Source of the DNA: an uncultured Gelidibacter sp.
GTDB lineage: Bacteria > Bacteroidota > Bacteroidia > Flavobacteriales > Flavobacteriaceae
Direction of reading: 5' to 3'
Length of the DNA stretch: 64,000 bases
Assembly (NCBI RefSeq): GCF_947500795.1
Contig: NZ_CANMTE010000001.1
Location: 248,001 to 312,000 of the forward strand
The notes under the pieces are model-generated. The model had not been told where the DNA came from. It saw only the letters and a program-made list of their open reading frames with translations, and did no database searches. This document shows positions 41,412 through 50,275 of this stretch, one piece after another (position 1 is the stretch's first letter; every line of letters starts with the position of its first letter). A program made the translations under genes and the position numbers.

Positions 41412-42269
41412 ATGATTTCAAAAGAGCAGTTCAATAAAGAAATAGAAGGTATCATCAGTAATGCCATTAGAGAAGATGTAGGCGATGGCGATCACAGTTC
41501 ATTGGCATGCATCCCCGCATCAGCCCAAGGAAAAGCAAAATTATTAGTAAAAGATAACGGCATTATTGCCGGTGTTAAATTCGCAAAACAAGTTTTTCAC
41601 TATGTTGATAAAGATTTAAAGATTGAGACTTTAATTGAAGATGGTGCGGCGGTGAAACATGGCGATATTGCATTTTATGTGGAAGGCGCATCCCAATCTA
41701 TTTTAAAGGCAGAGCGTTTGGTGTTGAATGCCATGCAACGAATGAGTGCTATTGCGACCAAAACCAAAACTTTTGTGGATTTATTGGAAGGTACCGGAAC
41801 CAAAATTTTGGATACAAGAAAAACGACCCCTGGAATACGCGCTTTAGAAAAATGGGCGGTAAAAATTGGAGGTGGCGAGAATCATCGATTTGCATTGTAT
41901 GACATGATCATGCTTAAGGACAATCACATTGACTTTGCTGGAGGCATCACCAAAGCCATCACAAAAACCAAAGATTATTTAAAGCAAAATAACTTAGATC
42001 TTAAAATTATTGTCGAAGCGAGAAACCTTGAAGAGATTGAAGAAATTCTTAAAACGGATGGTGTTTATAGAATCCTGATCGATAATTTTAATTATGAAGA
42101 TACTAAAAAGGCCGTCGCTTTAATTGGTGATAAATGTTTGACTGAATCATCTGGTGGAATTAACGAAGTAACAGCGCGAGAGTATGCCTTATGTGGCGTG
42201 GATTACATTTCTTCGGGAGCGCTTACCCATTCCGTATATAATATGGATTTAAGCTTAAAAGCTGTTTAA
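41412..42269 (+). CDS. nadC: nicotinate-nucleotide pyrophosphorylase
   Basis: NadC (quinolinate phosphoribosyltransferase) turns quinolinate and PRPP into nicotinate mononucleotide in NAD synthesis. The 285-residue protein has AIREDVGDGDHSSLA at the N-terminus, then NAMQRMSAIATKTKTFVDLL and LDTRKTTPGIRALEKWAVKIGGGENHR, the substrate-binding core. KDNHIDFAGG, VEARNLEEIEEIL and LTESSGGINEVTAREYA follow. It heads a tight three-gene set; the brkB start codon follows its stop without any gap. Confidence 0.95.
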   Translation: MISKEQFNKEIEGIISNAIREDVGDGDHSSLACIPASAQGKAKLLVKDNGIIAGVKFAKQVFHYVDKDLKIETLIEDGAAVKHGDIAFYVEGASQSILKAERLVLNAMQRMSAIATKTKTFVDLLEGTGTKILDTRKTTPGIRALEKWAVKIGGGENHRFALYDMIMLKDNHIDFAGGITKAITKTKDYLKQNNLDLKIIVEARNLEEIEEILKTDGVYRILIDNFNYEDTKKAVALIGDKCLTESSGGINEVTAREYALCGVDYISSGALTHSVYNMDLSLKAV

Positions 42270-43265
42270 ATGTCTGAGAAACCTGATGCAAATATTGAGG
42301 ATGAAATCGAGGATAAACTCGATCGCATCCCCATTTTAAAACATCTCATTAGGCTTCTTAAAAAAATAGAGCTGCCTGCTTTAGAAGGGTTAACGCTCTA
42401 TTATTTTTTAAGACTTTACGGGAAAGGGATTATTAAAGGTGCGGTAACCAGTAGGGCGAGTGCCATTGCATTTAGTTTCTTTACGGCCATTTTTCCATTT
42501 TTATTGTTCATTATTATTCTCATCCCTTATATTCCCGTGGAGGGATTTGAATATGAGTTTAAAGGATTTTTGAACTCCGTGTTGCCACCGCAAACTTCCG
42601 ATTTCTTTTTTGAAAATATCTTTCAAAATATCATGAAGGGGGAAAATGGCGGATTGATATCTACCGTTTTTTTACTGTCCATTTTCTTGATGGCAAACGG
42701 GATTAGTGCACTTTTTTCGGGATTTGAAAGTTCATACCATCAGCAACTCACCAGAAGTGTCGTTAAGCAATATTTGTATTCGTTGTTTGTCGCGCTTATT
42801 TTGGTGTTTCTATTGATTATAACCATTGCGGTAATTGGATATTTTCAAATTTATGTCATTCAGCGTTTGCTGTATTATATGGATAAGCAGGGGTACGAAA
42901 CCTATCAGGAAGGATTGTTTATGGCCGCTATAGCAAAATATGTGTTTTTTGTATTTATGGTTTATATTGCCACGGCTACCTTGTATTATTTCGGAACCAA
43001 AGAAGGGAAACATTCTAAATTCTTTTCAGCGGGCGCCTTATTGACCACCATATTAATTATCGTTTTTTCCTATCTATTTGGCATTTATGTGACGTATTTC
43101 TCGAGTTATAATGAGCTTTATGGTTCTATTGGAGCCTTATTGATTCTGTTATTTTATTTGTGGCTGAACTCCAATATCCTTTTGTTAGGGTTTGAATTGA
43201 ATGCTACCATCAGACGATTAAAGAAATATAACGATTCTAAAAAACGGGATCAAAACCTACTGTAA
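42270..43265 (+). CDS. YihY/BrkB family inner-membrane protein
   Basis: This 331-residue membrane protein has about six transmembrane helices (TSRASAIAFSFFTAIFPFLLFIIILIPYI, then VFLLSIFLMANGISALFSGFES, and others). It belongs to the YihY/virulence factor BrkB family (formerly misnamed RNase BN). The conserved SRASAIAFSFFTAIFPF and SIGALLILLFYLWLNSNILLLGFELNA segments are present. The function is not firmly established in any bacterium. It abuts nadC and lies eight bases before priA, so the three are probably co-transcribed. Confidence 0.88.
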   Translation: MSEKPDANIEDEIEDKLDRIPILKHLIRLLKKIELPALEGLTLYYFLRLYGKGIIKGAVTSRASAIAFSFFTAIFPFLLFIIILIPYIPVEGFEYEFKGFLNSVLPPQTSDFFFENIFQNIMKGENGGLISTVFLLSIFLMANGISALFSGFESSYHQQLTRSVVKQYLYSLFVALILVFLLIITIAVIGYFQIYVIQRLLYYMDKQGYETYQEGLFMAAIAKYVFFVFMVYIATATLYYFGTKEGKHSKFFSAGALLTTILIIVFSYLFGIYVTYFSSYNELYGSIGALLILLFYLWLNSNILLLGFELNATIRRLKKYNDSKKRDQNLL

Positions 43266-43273
43266 TTTCCAGC

Positions 43274-45727
43274 ATGCAACATTTTATTGACGTCATTCTT
43301 CCAATTCCGCTTGAAAAACTATTCACGTACAGTATTACTGCTGCCGAATCTGAATTTTTAAAGCCAGGGATGCGTGTGGCGGTACCATTTGGTAAAAGTA
43401 AAATCTACACGGCATTGGTCTTTAATGTGCATCAGCAGAAACCTGTGGCGTATGATGCGAAAGACATTCATCAGATTTTAGATGAGGCGCCAATTACAAC
43501 GCCTACGCAGTTAAAACACTGGCAGTGGATTGCCGATTATTATATGTGTACTTTAGGTGATGTACTACGGGCTGCGCTACCGAATTCGTTTTTGCTTGAA
43601 AGTGAAACGATCATCACTAAAAATTTGGATAAAATCATTAATGACGACGATTTAAAAGACGAGGAGTTTTTGGTTTATGAAGCGTTGCATCACCAATCGT
43701 CATTAAAAATTCAAGATTTAGTCACTATTCTCGATAAAAAGAATGTATTTCCAATAATCAATTCGCTTCTCGATAAAGATGCCATTGTGCTTCAAGAAGA
43801 AGTGTATGAGAAATACAAGCCGAAATTAGTGCGTTATGTGAAGTTGAATCCGCAGTATGCTGAACAGGCAAAACTGCAACAATTACTAGAAGACTTAAGT
43901 AGGGCGCCAAAACAAAGGGATGTGGTGATGACTTTGTTTTCAATTTCTGCACAAACGAAAAAGCCTGTAAAAGTATCTGATCTGTCTGAGGCTAGTGAAG
44001 CGTCTTCATCCATTATTAAAACCCTTATTGATAAAGAAATTTTAGACGAGTATCATATCCAAGAAGATAGGGTCGGTTATTCGGGCGATGCTAATGAAGA
44101 TTCTAAAACATTAAATGTTTATCAGGAGAAAGCTCTGGAAGAAATAAAGCAGACATTTGAAGACCATAATATCACCTTACTTCACGGTGTGACGTCTTCC
44201 GGGAAAACAGAAGTGTATGTAAAGCTTATTGAAGATGTCATCGCCACGGGGAAACAAGTGTTGTATTTGCTTCCGGAAATTGCCTTGACCACACAATTGG
44301 TGACGCGTCTTGAAAATTATTTTGGAGGAAAGGTTTCGGTGTATCACTCAAAATATTCGGCTCATGAGCGTTTTGAGTTGTGGCATAATGTGTTGGAAAA
44401 CCAGCCGAAAGCACAAATCATCCTGGGAGCACGCTCGTCCATCTTTTTGCCGTATCACAACTTGGGATTGGTAATTGTAGATGAAGAGCATGAAACCTCC
44501 TTTAAGCAGTTTGATCCGGCACCACGTTACCACGCTCGGGATGTTGCCATTGTGTTGGCGGCATTGTTTAACAGCAAGACGCTGTTGGGGTCGGCAACGC
44601 CAAGTTTGGAAAGTTACCATAATGTGCAGCAAGGAAAGTATGGCTTGGTGGAAATCACCCAGCGTTTTAATGATGTGTTGATGCCGGACATTGAATTGGT
44701 AGATATTCAGGATAAACACAAACGGAAGCGTATGAATGGCCATTTTAGCGATCGGTTGATTGAGGAAATGACCGACGCGCTGAAGGAAGGCCATCAAATT
44801 ATTCTGTTTCAAAACAGGCGTGGTTTTTCGCCCATTGTAGAGTGTAATACTTGTGGCCATGCACCGCAATGTTCAAATTGCGATGTGAGTTTGACCTATC
44901 ATCAATATAAAAATGAATTGCGTTGCCATTATTGTGGGTACTATACCGCAATGCTCAAAACCTGTATGGCTTGCGGCAGTGTGGATTTAGATAATAAAGG
45001 ATTTGGAACAGAGCAAGTGCAGGAGGAGGCTCAAGCCATTTTTCCGGAGCACAAAGTGGCGCGAATGGATTTAGATACCACGCGCGGTAAATTCGGCTAT
45101 GAAAAAATAATTAGGGCTTTTGAAGAAAAAGAGATTGACATTTTGGTAGGCACGCAAATGCTGACCAAAGGTCTCGATTTTAGAAATGTGAAGCTGGTGG
45201 GCATTATGAATGCTGACAATATGCTGAATTTTCCTGATTTCAGAGCGCACGAGCGTAGTTTCCAATTAATGCTACAAGTTTCGGGTAGGGCAGGACGGAC
45301 AGATGAACGCGGGAAAGTGTTGATTCAAACCTACAATCCGCATCATCGGATTTTACAGCAAGTCTCCACGAATAATTATGCTGAGATGTTTAAGGAGCAA
45401 ATGGATGAGCGCCATAATTTTAACTATCCTCCAGTTTATCGTTTGATAAAAATCACGTTGAAGCATAAAGACTATAATAAGGTGAATATTGGAGCCGAGT
45501 GGTATGCCACAGCATTGCGACAAGTGTTTAAAAGCCATATTTTGGGACCTGAATTTCCGCCGGTTTCCAGAATTAGAAATCAGTTCCATAAGAATATATT
45601 AGTGAAGATTCCGCCGCAACAGTCGTTAGGAAAAACGAAAAAAGCCATCGTTAAGGTTAACAATAGCTTTTTGAGCATTAATGAATTTAGGTCGGTTAGG
45701 GTAATTCTTAATGTCGATAATTATTAG
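43274..45727 (+). CDS. priA: primosomal protein N', PriA helicase
   Basis: PriA restarts replication at stalled forks by recognising fork DNA and loading the primosome. The 817-residue protein has a 3'BD-like N-terminal domain (FIDVILPIPLEKLFTYSI), a winged-helix region, helicase motif I GVTSSGKTEVYVK and the DEEH box VIVDEEHETSFKQ. The two zinc-binding clusters CNTCGHAPQCSNCD and CHYCGYYTAMLKTCMACG are followed by GFGTEQVQEE and the second lobe with RAGRTDERGKV. Its domain order and length are normal. It is the last gene of the nadC set and is followed directly by the 80-bp tandem repeats. Confidence 0.96.
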   Translation: MQHFIDVILPIPLEKLFTYSITAAESEFLKPGMRVAVPFGKSKIYTALVFNVHQQKPVAYDAKDIHQILDEAPITTPTQLKHWQWIADYYMCTLGDVLRAALPNSFLLESETIITKNLDKIINDDDLKDEEFLVYEALHHQSSLKIQDLVTILDKKNVFPIINSLLDKDAIVLQEEVYEKYKPKLVRYVKLNPQYAEQAKLQQLLEDLSRAPKQRDVVMTLFSISAQTKKPVKVSDLSEASEASSSIIKTLIDKEILDEYHIQEDRVGYSGDANEDSKTLNVYQEKALEEIKQTFEDHNITLLHGVTSSGKTEVYVKLIEDVIATGKQVLYLLPEIALTTQLVTRLENYFGGKVSVYHSKYSAHERFELWHNVLENQPKAQIILGARSSIFLPYHNLGLVIVDEEHETSFKQFDPAPRYHARDVAIVLAALFNSKTLLGSATPSLESYHNVQQGKYGLVEITQRFNDVLMPDIELVDIQDKHKRKRMNGHFSDRLIEEMTDALKEGHQIILFQNRRGFSPIVECNTCGHAPQCSNCDVSLTYHQYKNELRCHYCGYYTAMLKTCMACGSVDLDNKGFGTEQVQEEAQAIFPEHKVARMDLDTTRGKFGYEKIIRAFEEKEIDILVGTQMLTKGLDFRNVKLVGIMNADNMLNFPDFRAHERSFQLMLQVSGRAGRTDERGKVLIQTYNPHHRILQQVSTNNYAEMFKEQMDERHNFNYPPVYRLIKITLKHKDYNKVNIGAEWYATALRQVFKSHILGPEFPPVSRIRNQFHKNILVKIPPQQSLGKTKKAIVKVNNSFLSINEFRSVRVILNVDNY

Positions 45728-46178
45728 TGAGATAGAAATTTGGTACAAATTTCGTGATCGAACTAATCCCGCTATTTTGCGGGATCTGATTATCTTATTA
45801 CTTTATATGTTATAGAAATTTGGTACAAATTTCGTGATCGAACTAATCCCGCTATTTTGCGGGATCTGATTATCTCAATGCTTTATATGTCATAGAAATT
45901 TGGTACAAATTTCGTGATCGAACTAATCCCGCTATTTTGCGGGATCTGATTCTCTTATTACTTTATATGTTATAGAAATTTGGTACAAATGTCGTGATCA
46001 TAAAAATCAAACTGAAATACCAGTCCTTCTGTATGAATATCTAGAGCAGATTTAGAAAATCGGGGCAAATCCTCAAAAATCATTCTAGCTATACTTTCAA
46101 GTAATTGTTTAATCTATAATTTCAGCAATTATAATTTTATGTTTGATAAAAACTTCAGTGTGTAGAATTGATTAACGC
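45728..46178. other. gene-free region between priA and the LytTR gene
   Basis: The first 270 bases are the 80-bp repeats described separately. The remaining ~180 bases up to the LytTR stop are AT-rich. I see no open frame, tRNA-like fold, strong hairpin or promoter motif in them. Confidence 0.6.
45732..45998. repeat. 80-bp tandem repeat, three full copies plus a partial
   Basis: Copies begin at 45732, 45812, 45892 and 45972 with an exact 80-base period; the fourth is cut off after about 27 bases. Copies 1 to 3 differ at only a few positions. Each unit carries two hairpins. One is GAAATTTG-GTA-CAAATTTC and the other is ATCCCGC-TATTTT-GCGGGAT. The fourth copy has one mismatch in the first hairpin. 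The array starts five bases after the priA stop codon. It has no T-run after the stems and no open reading frame. Confidence 0.92.
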
Positions 46179-46874
46179 TTAAATGTTATTCAACGCGTCT
46201 ACAAGTTCTGATTTTTTATTTCTACTCAACGGAATTTCATAAGCGCCAACTTCAACATTTTTACTATTGAAACGGTCTACTTTGTCCAGATTGACAATGT
46301 ACGACTTGTGAATTCTTAAAAATTTACCTTCAGGGAGTTCCTGTTCAAAAGCTTTCATGGTAGAAAGAACTACCAAGCTGTTTTCTTCAGTCACTAATTT
46401 AACGTAATCGCCAAGGGCTTCAATCCATTTGATGTCCTTAATATATACCTTACGTTTTTTGAGATTACTTTTTACGAAAATATGTTCACCATCAGTTTCA
46501 TTGAAATCGAGTTTCAATTTATGTTGTTCCACTGCTTTTTCAACAGCAATGTTAAAACGCTCTCTGGTGATTGGCTTTTGTAAATAATCGGTAGCATCAT
46601 AGTTAAACGCTTTAAAAGCGTATTCTGTTTTGCCGGTAACAAAGATAATTTGGGGTTTGTTATTTAGAACGTCCAGTAGCTCGAATCCGTTAAGGACAGG
46701 CATTTCGATATCCAAGAAAATAAGATCGACTTTATGGGTATTTAGGCCGTTTTTGGTTTCTAATGCGCTACTATATTCTGCAATAAGATTGAGCGATGAA
46801 TGATTTTCAATTAACTTTACAATCGATAACCGTTGTATCGCAGAGTCATCAACTACTACACAGTTTAAAGTCAT
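46179..46874 (-). CDS. LytTR-type response regulator
   Basis: This 231-residue two-component response regulator has a receiver domain (about 1-115) with acid pocket Asp9/Asp10, phosphoacceptor Asp55 in LIFLDIEMP and the switch Lys in YLQKPI. A LytTR DNA-binding domain (about 130-231) follows, with FVKSNLKKRKVYIKDIKWIEALGDYVKLV and FLRIHKSYIVNLDKVDRF. No histidine kinase gene adjoins it, so the partner is elsewhere. It faces the 80-bp repeats and is divergent from rpsF. Confidence 0.92.
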   Translation of the reverse strand: MTLNCVVVDDSAIQRLSIVKLIENHSSLNLIAEYSSALETKNGLNTHKVDLIFLDIEMPVLNGFELLDVLNNKPQIIFVTGKTEYAFKAFNYDATDYLQKPITRERFNIAVEKAVEQHKLKLDFNETDGEHIFVKSNLKKRKVYIKDIKWIEALGDYVKLVTEENSLVVLSTMKAFEQELPEGKFLRIHKSYIVNLDKVDRFNSKNVEVGAYEIPLSRNKKSELVDALNNI

Positions 46875-47010
46875 AACATTTCATTTGTTTAGGTTAAGAT
46901 ATCGACAATAGTACAAAAAATTCGGATAAAAACCAAAAAACGTCGTTAAAGTGTTTAATTTAACAATATCTTTAGTCTATAATTTACAAATAAAAATACT
47001 AAGAATTTAG

Positions 47011-47041
47011 TTGTCAGTAAAGGAAATAATGCCTATTTTTG
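47011..47041 (+). promoter_or_regulatory. promoter of the rpsF-rpsR-rplI operon
   Basis: TTG at 47011-47013 is followed after 20 bases by TATTTTTG (47034-47041), a near-ideal Bacteroidota promoter. The rpsF ATG is 32 bases downstream. Confidence 0.75.
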
Positions 47042-47072
47042 CACTCATTTTTAATTAATAAATAGAATTTAT

Positions 47073-47411
47073 ATGAATCATTATGAAACTGTTTTCATCT
47101 TAAATCCCGTTTTATCTGAGACCCAGATAAAGGAAACAGTAGAGAAATACGAAGATTTTCTTGTTTCTAGAGGAGCGAAGATGGTAGCCAAAGAAGATTG
47201 GGGCTTAAAAAAATTAGCTTACCCAATTCAAAACAAAAAAAGTGGATTCTACCACTTATTTGAGTACACTGTAGATGGTGAAGTTATCAATCCACTAGAA
47301 GTAGAGTTCAGACGTGACGAGCGTTTTATGCGTTATTTAACTGTAAAGTTAGACAAACATGCTATCTCTTGGGCTGAAAGAAGAAGAACTAAACTTAAAC
47401 AAAAAGCATAA
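47073..47411 (+). CDS. rpsF: 30S ribosomal protein S6
   Basis: This 112-residue small-subunit protein pairs with S18 on the 30S platform. It begins [29 protein letters not shown] and has the conserved [27 protein letters not shown] and [17 protein letters not shown]. It is the first gene of the classical rpsF-rpsR-rplI operon, with a well-formed promoter upstream. It is followed by rpsR after two bases. Confidence 0.97.
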   Translation: MNHYETVFILNPVLSETQIKETVEKYEDFLVSRGAKMVAKEDWGLKKLAYPIQNKKSGFYHLFEYTVDGEVINPLEVEFRRDERFMRYLTVKLDKHAISWAERRRTKLKQKA

Positions 47412-47413
47412 TT

Positions 47414-47710
47414 ATGTCATCAATAGAACAACAAGCTAAAGGAAAAAAAGATGGTGAGATCAGATATTTGACACCATTGAATATTGACACAAGCAAAACA
47501 AAGAAATACTGTCGTTTTAAGAAGTCAGGCATTAAATATGTTGATTATAAAGATGCAGATTGGTTGTTAGGTTTTGTAAACGAACAAGGTAAATTGTTAC
47601 CAAGACGTTTAACAGGAACTTCATTAAAATACCAAAGAAAAGTTTCTGTTGCAGTAAAAAGAGCGCGTCACCTTGCGTTGATGCCTTATGTAGCGGATTT
47701 ATTAAAATAA
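47414..47710 (+). CDS. rpsR: 30S ribosomal protein S18
   Basis: This 98-residue protein binds S6 and 16S rRNA. The typical core is present: [72 protein letters not shown], in which the RRLTGT...QR...A.KRAR.LALMP motif is diagnostic. An N-terminal charged extension (about 20 residues) is usual in Bacteroidota. The Cys in KKYCRFKK is a single remnant of the zinc motif. It lies between rpsF and rplI. Confidence 0.96.
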   Translation: MSSIEQQAKGKKDGEIRYLTPLNIDTSKTKKYCRFKKSGIKYVDYKDADWLLGFVNEQGKLLPRRLTGTSLKYQRKVSVAVKRARHLALMPYVADLLK

Positions 47711-47723
47711 TTAAAACATAACT

Positions 47724-48185
47724 ATGGAACTTATATTAAAACAAGACGTTGAAAATTTAGGATTTAAAGACGATGTTGTAACGGTAAAGAACGGTTATGG
47801 TAGAAATTTTTTGATTCCTCAAGGACAAGCGGTTATGGCAACGGCTTCAGCTAAAAAAGTATTGGCTGAAAACCTAAAGCAACGTGCGTTCAAAGACAAA
47901 CAAATAATTGAAGAAGCTCAAAAAGAAGCTGAAGCAATTAAGGCATTAGAAATCAAATTAACTTCTAAAGCTGCTGCTGGTGCAACTGCTGGAGATAAGA
48001 TTTTTGGTTCTATTACCAATATCGATTTAGCAAATGCATTGAACAACGAAGGCATTTCAATTGATAAAAAATATATCGCTATTACTGGTGGAAACATCAA
48101 ACGTTTAGGTCAATATAACGCTGTTATCAGACTACATAGAGACGTAACAGTAGATATGACTTTTGAAGTTATTGCAGAAGCATAA
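47724..48185 (+). CDS. rplI: 50S ribosomal protein L9
   Basis: This 153-residue large-subunit protein binds 23S rRNA near the L1 stalk. Its N-terminal domain MELILKQDVENLGFKDDVVTVKNGYGRNFLIPQGQAVMAT is the L9 signature. A long helix (about 45-75) and the C-terminal domain with GSITNIDLANALNNEGISIDKKYI follow. It is the last gene of the S6-S18-L9 operon and is followed by a terminator. Confidence 0.97.
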   Translation: MELILKQDVENLGFKDDVVTVKNGYGRNFLIPQGQAVMATASAKKVLAENLKQRAFKDKQIIEEAQKEAEAIKALEIKLTSKAAAGATAGDKIFGSITNIDLANALNNEGISIDKKYIAITGGNIKRLGQYNAVIRLHRDVTVDMTFEVIAEA

Positions 48186-48206
48186 TTTTTAAAACACCTT
48201 TTTAAG

Positions 48207-48241
48207 AAGCCTCAATCCTTTACTGGAATGAGGCTTTTTTC
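48207..48241 (+). terminator. rho-independent terminator after rplI
   Basis: AAGCCTCA (48207-48214) and TGAGGCTT (48229-48236) form an 8-bp stem, followed by a run of T. It ends the ribosomal operon. Confidence 0.88.
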
Positions 48242-48262
48242 ATAATTAAAAATAAATATTCG

Positions 48263-48736
48263 ATGAAATATACAAGACTCACTAAAGAACAATTTGAAGA
48301 ACTTCACCAGGAATTCATCAACTTTTTGGCCACGCAATCCATTACTGCAGATGAGTGGGCAGATATTAAAGCTAACAAACCTGAAGTTGCCGAGGAAGAG
48401 CTGGATATTTTCAGCGATTTAGTTTGGGAAGGTGTTTTGAGAAAAGTGACGTATTTAGAACATATTTCACCACAGCAAATGCACTTGTTTCATTTAAAGG
48501 AAACGGACATGCAGTTAATTGCTGTAAAATTAAATATTGATACGGTCGATTTAACCACATCAGAAGGTTTTGATTGGTTTAGAAACAACCTATTGTCTGA
48601 TGACGTAGAGTTTTTAACGGCCAATAAAGCCTATTCAGAAGACAAAGCATTGGATAAATTCAAGCTCATCCAACAGGGCGGCGTGATTACAAAAGGTGAT
48701 TTATACAGGTATTTCGAAAAGTTAGTGGTGAAATAA
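48263..48736 (+). CDS. DUF6495-type hypothetical protein
   Basis: This 157-residue cytoplasmic protein is acidic and mostly helical, with no signal peptide or membrane segment. It begins MKYTRLTKEQFEELHQEFINFLATQSITADEWADIK and ends in FKLIQQGGVITKGDLYRYFEKLV. It matches the pattern of a conserved Flavobacteriaceae family that I recall as DUF6495, regularly found next to rplI. No catalytic residues stand out and I do not assign a function. It lies 27 bases after the rplI terminator. Confidence 0.7.
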   Translation: MKYTRLTKEQFEELHQEFINFLATQSITADEWADIKANKPEVAEEELDIFSDLVWEGVLRKVTYLEHISPQQMHLFHLKETDMQLIAVKLNIDTVDLTTSEGFDWFRNNLLSDDVEFLTANKAYSEDKALDKFKLIQQGGVITKGDLYRYFEKLVVK

Positions 48737-48737
48737 G

Positions 48738-48780
48738 CCACTTTCTTTTCTCTTATCTATTTTCTCTTCTCTCTTCTCTG
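48738..48780 (+). repeat. pyrimidine-rich tract between convergent genes
   Basis: About 43 bases on the plus strand are almost only C and T, in TTCTC-type units, lying between stops at 48736 (+) and 48787 (-). There is no hairpin. A homopurine-homopyrimidine tract can adopt unusual DNA structure or aid termination, but nothing more can be said. Confidence 0.4.
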
Positions 48781-48786
48781 AAAAAA

Positions 48787-50028
48787 TTATTCGTAACGCA
48801 ACGACTCCACAGGGTCCAATTTAGCCGCTTTAACTGCTGGAAGCAATCCCGCAACCACAGCTACAATAAAAGCGATGGTGAAGGCGCTAAACATGGCTAG
48901 CCACGGTGTAGAGAACTCGAAGTCTGCCGCTGCCGATACAGCATACCCAATCAGCACACCCAATACAATCCCGATAATGCCACCTAATTGGCCAATAATG
49001 ATTGCTTCCATAAAGAATTGTGTGGCTATTGTTTTCTTTTTTGCACCTAAGGCTTTACGCACGCCAATCTCCCGTGTACGTTCAGTTACAGATACAAAAA
49101 GGATATTCATAAGGGCTATGGATGAACCTAAAATAGTGACCATACTTATTACCCAAGCAGCAATATAGAGGTAGTCTGTTATAGAGCCGATACGGTTTAG
49201 TAGATCGTCACTTCGTTCTATACCAAAATCATTTTCTTCAATAGGATTAAGCGCTCTAATATTTCTAAAGGTCAAAATAGCGTCATCCTGAGCGCCTTCC
49301 AGCATGTCTTTTTTATCGGTTTTGACACTCAAACTGTAATTGATATTCGGACTCGTAAAGAGTGTTCTGGCTTTTTGTATCGGAATCATCACACGCAAAT
49401 CTTGATTGTTGCCAAAAGTGGAACCCTTCGATTTTAACACGCCAATCACCTTAAATTTGGCGCCTCTTACACTTATCGTCTGTCCAATTGGGTTGACATC
49501 ATCTAAAATGGCTTTCACCAAATCGCTACCAATAACGCATAAGTTGGAACTATTATCAATATCAAACACATTAAACTCACGACCTTCACTGATTTCCAAT
49601 CCGGAGTTTTGGATAAAATTCTCATTGACTCCTAATACCGTAACTTCAGGATCCGTTTTTCTATTTTCATATTTCACTTCAGCCGTTTGCGTCCCTGCGA
49701 ATGATACAGATACTTTCGTATAAGGGAATTGGTACTTCTCCTCAAATTCTTTGACATCGCGATAACTGATAATCGGATTTACTTTTTGGACTTCTTTCCC
49801 GCTTTGACGTTGGGTTGTAAACTCATAACGCTGGATGTTGAAGGTATTGGCTCCCATTGAAGAGAAATCGCTCGAAATGGTGTTTTCCAATGCTGAAACT
49901 GCGCTCAAAATCCCCACCAATGCCGTTATGCCAATGGCAATTATTAAAACCGTCAAAATGGTTCGAAGCAGTTGTGTGCGAATGGAATTTAAGGCAATTC
50001 TAATATTCTCTCTGAATAATGAAAACAT
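48787..50028 (-). CDS. ABC transporter permease, MacB/FtsX type
   Basis: This 413-residue membrane protein has one N-terminal transmembrane helix (about 20-42) followed by a large periplasmic MacB-type domain (about 45-260, ending near NDFGIERSDDLLN). Three C-terminal helices form the FtsX domain, with the motif VSVTERTREIGVRKALGAKKKTI. The end LLPAVKAAKLDPVESLRYE is typical of MacB-family mechanotransmission permeases. The matching ATPase is not adjacent, so it must lie elsewhere. It is divergent from hisS. Confidence 0.9.
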   Translation of the reverse strand: MFSLFRENIRIALNSIRTQLLRTILTVLIIAIGITALVGILSAVSALENTISSDFSSMGANTFNIQRYEFTTQRQSGKEVQKVNPIISYRDVKEFEEKYQFPYTKVSVSFAGTQTAEVKYENRKTDPEVTVLGVNENFIQNSGLEISEGREFNVFDIDNSSNLCVIGSDLVKAILDDVNPIGQTISVRGAKFKVIGVLKSKGSTFGNNQDLRVMIPIQKARTLFTSPNINYSLSVKTDKKDMLEGAQDDAILTFRNIRALNPIEENDFGIERSDDLLNRIGSITDYLYIAAWVISMVTILGSSIALMNILFVSVTERTREIGVRKALGAKKKTIATQFFMEAIIIGQLGGIIGIVLGVLIGYAVSAAADFEFSTPWLAMFSAFTIAFIVAVVAGLLPAVKAAKLDPVESLRYE

Positions 50029-50217
50029 AAACGTGTGGTGTTCTTATTTAGGTTGATAGCTATAAGACTACAAACAGTGAATAAAGTTACTACAAATTTG
50101 GAATAACCGCTGTATTTTTTCTTTTTCCGGCTATTAACTCGACTGTTTCCGCAATTATTTAGTAAAACGTCTCGATAAATGTGGAAGAAAACATCCACAA
50201 TAGTATTTGCTCCTTCT

Positions 50218-50252
50218 TTTGGTTTTATATTCTTCAAATTATAATATTTTTG
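50218..50252 (+). promoter_or_regulatory. hisS promoter
   Basis: TTTG at 50218-50221 is followed after 23 bases by TATTTTTG at 50245-50252, matching the Bacteroidota promoter at the long end of its spacing range. Transcription would start near 50259, giving a leader of about 70 bases that contains the two hairpins described next. Confidence 0.65.
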
Positions 50253-50275
50253 CAGGAGTAAATTATTAACTGAGA

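Noticed and set aside
45732-45998. CRISPR array
   Set aside because: The period is 80 bases with nearly identical whole units, not short repeats with unique spacers, and no cas genes are present.
45732-45998. Stack of rho-independent terminators for priA
   Set aside because: The GC-rich stems are followed by ATCTGATT and not by a T-run, so they do not meet the usual rule, although a structural 3' role remains possible.
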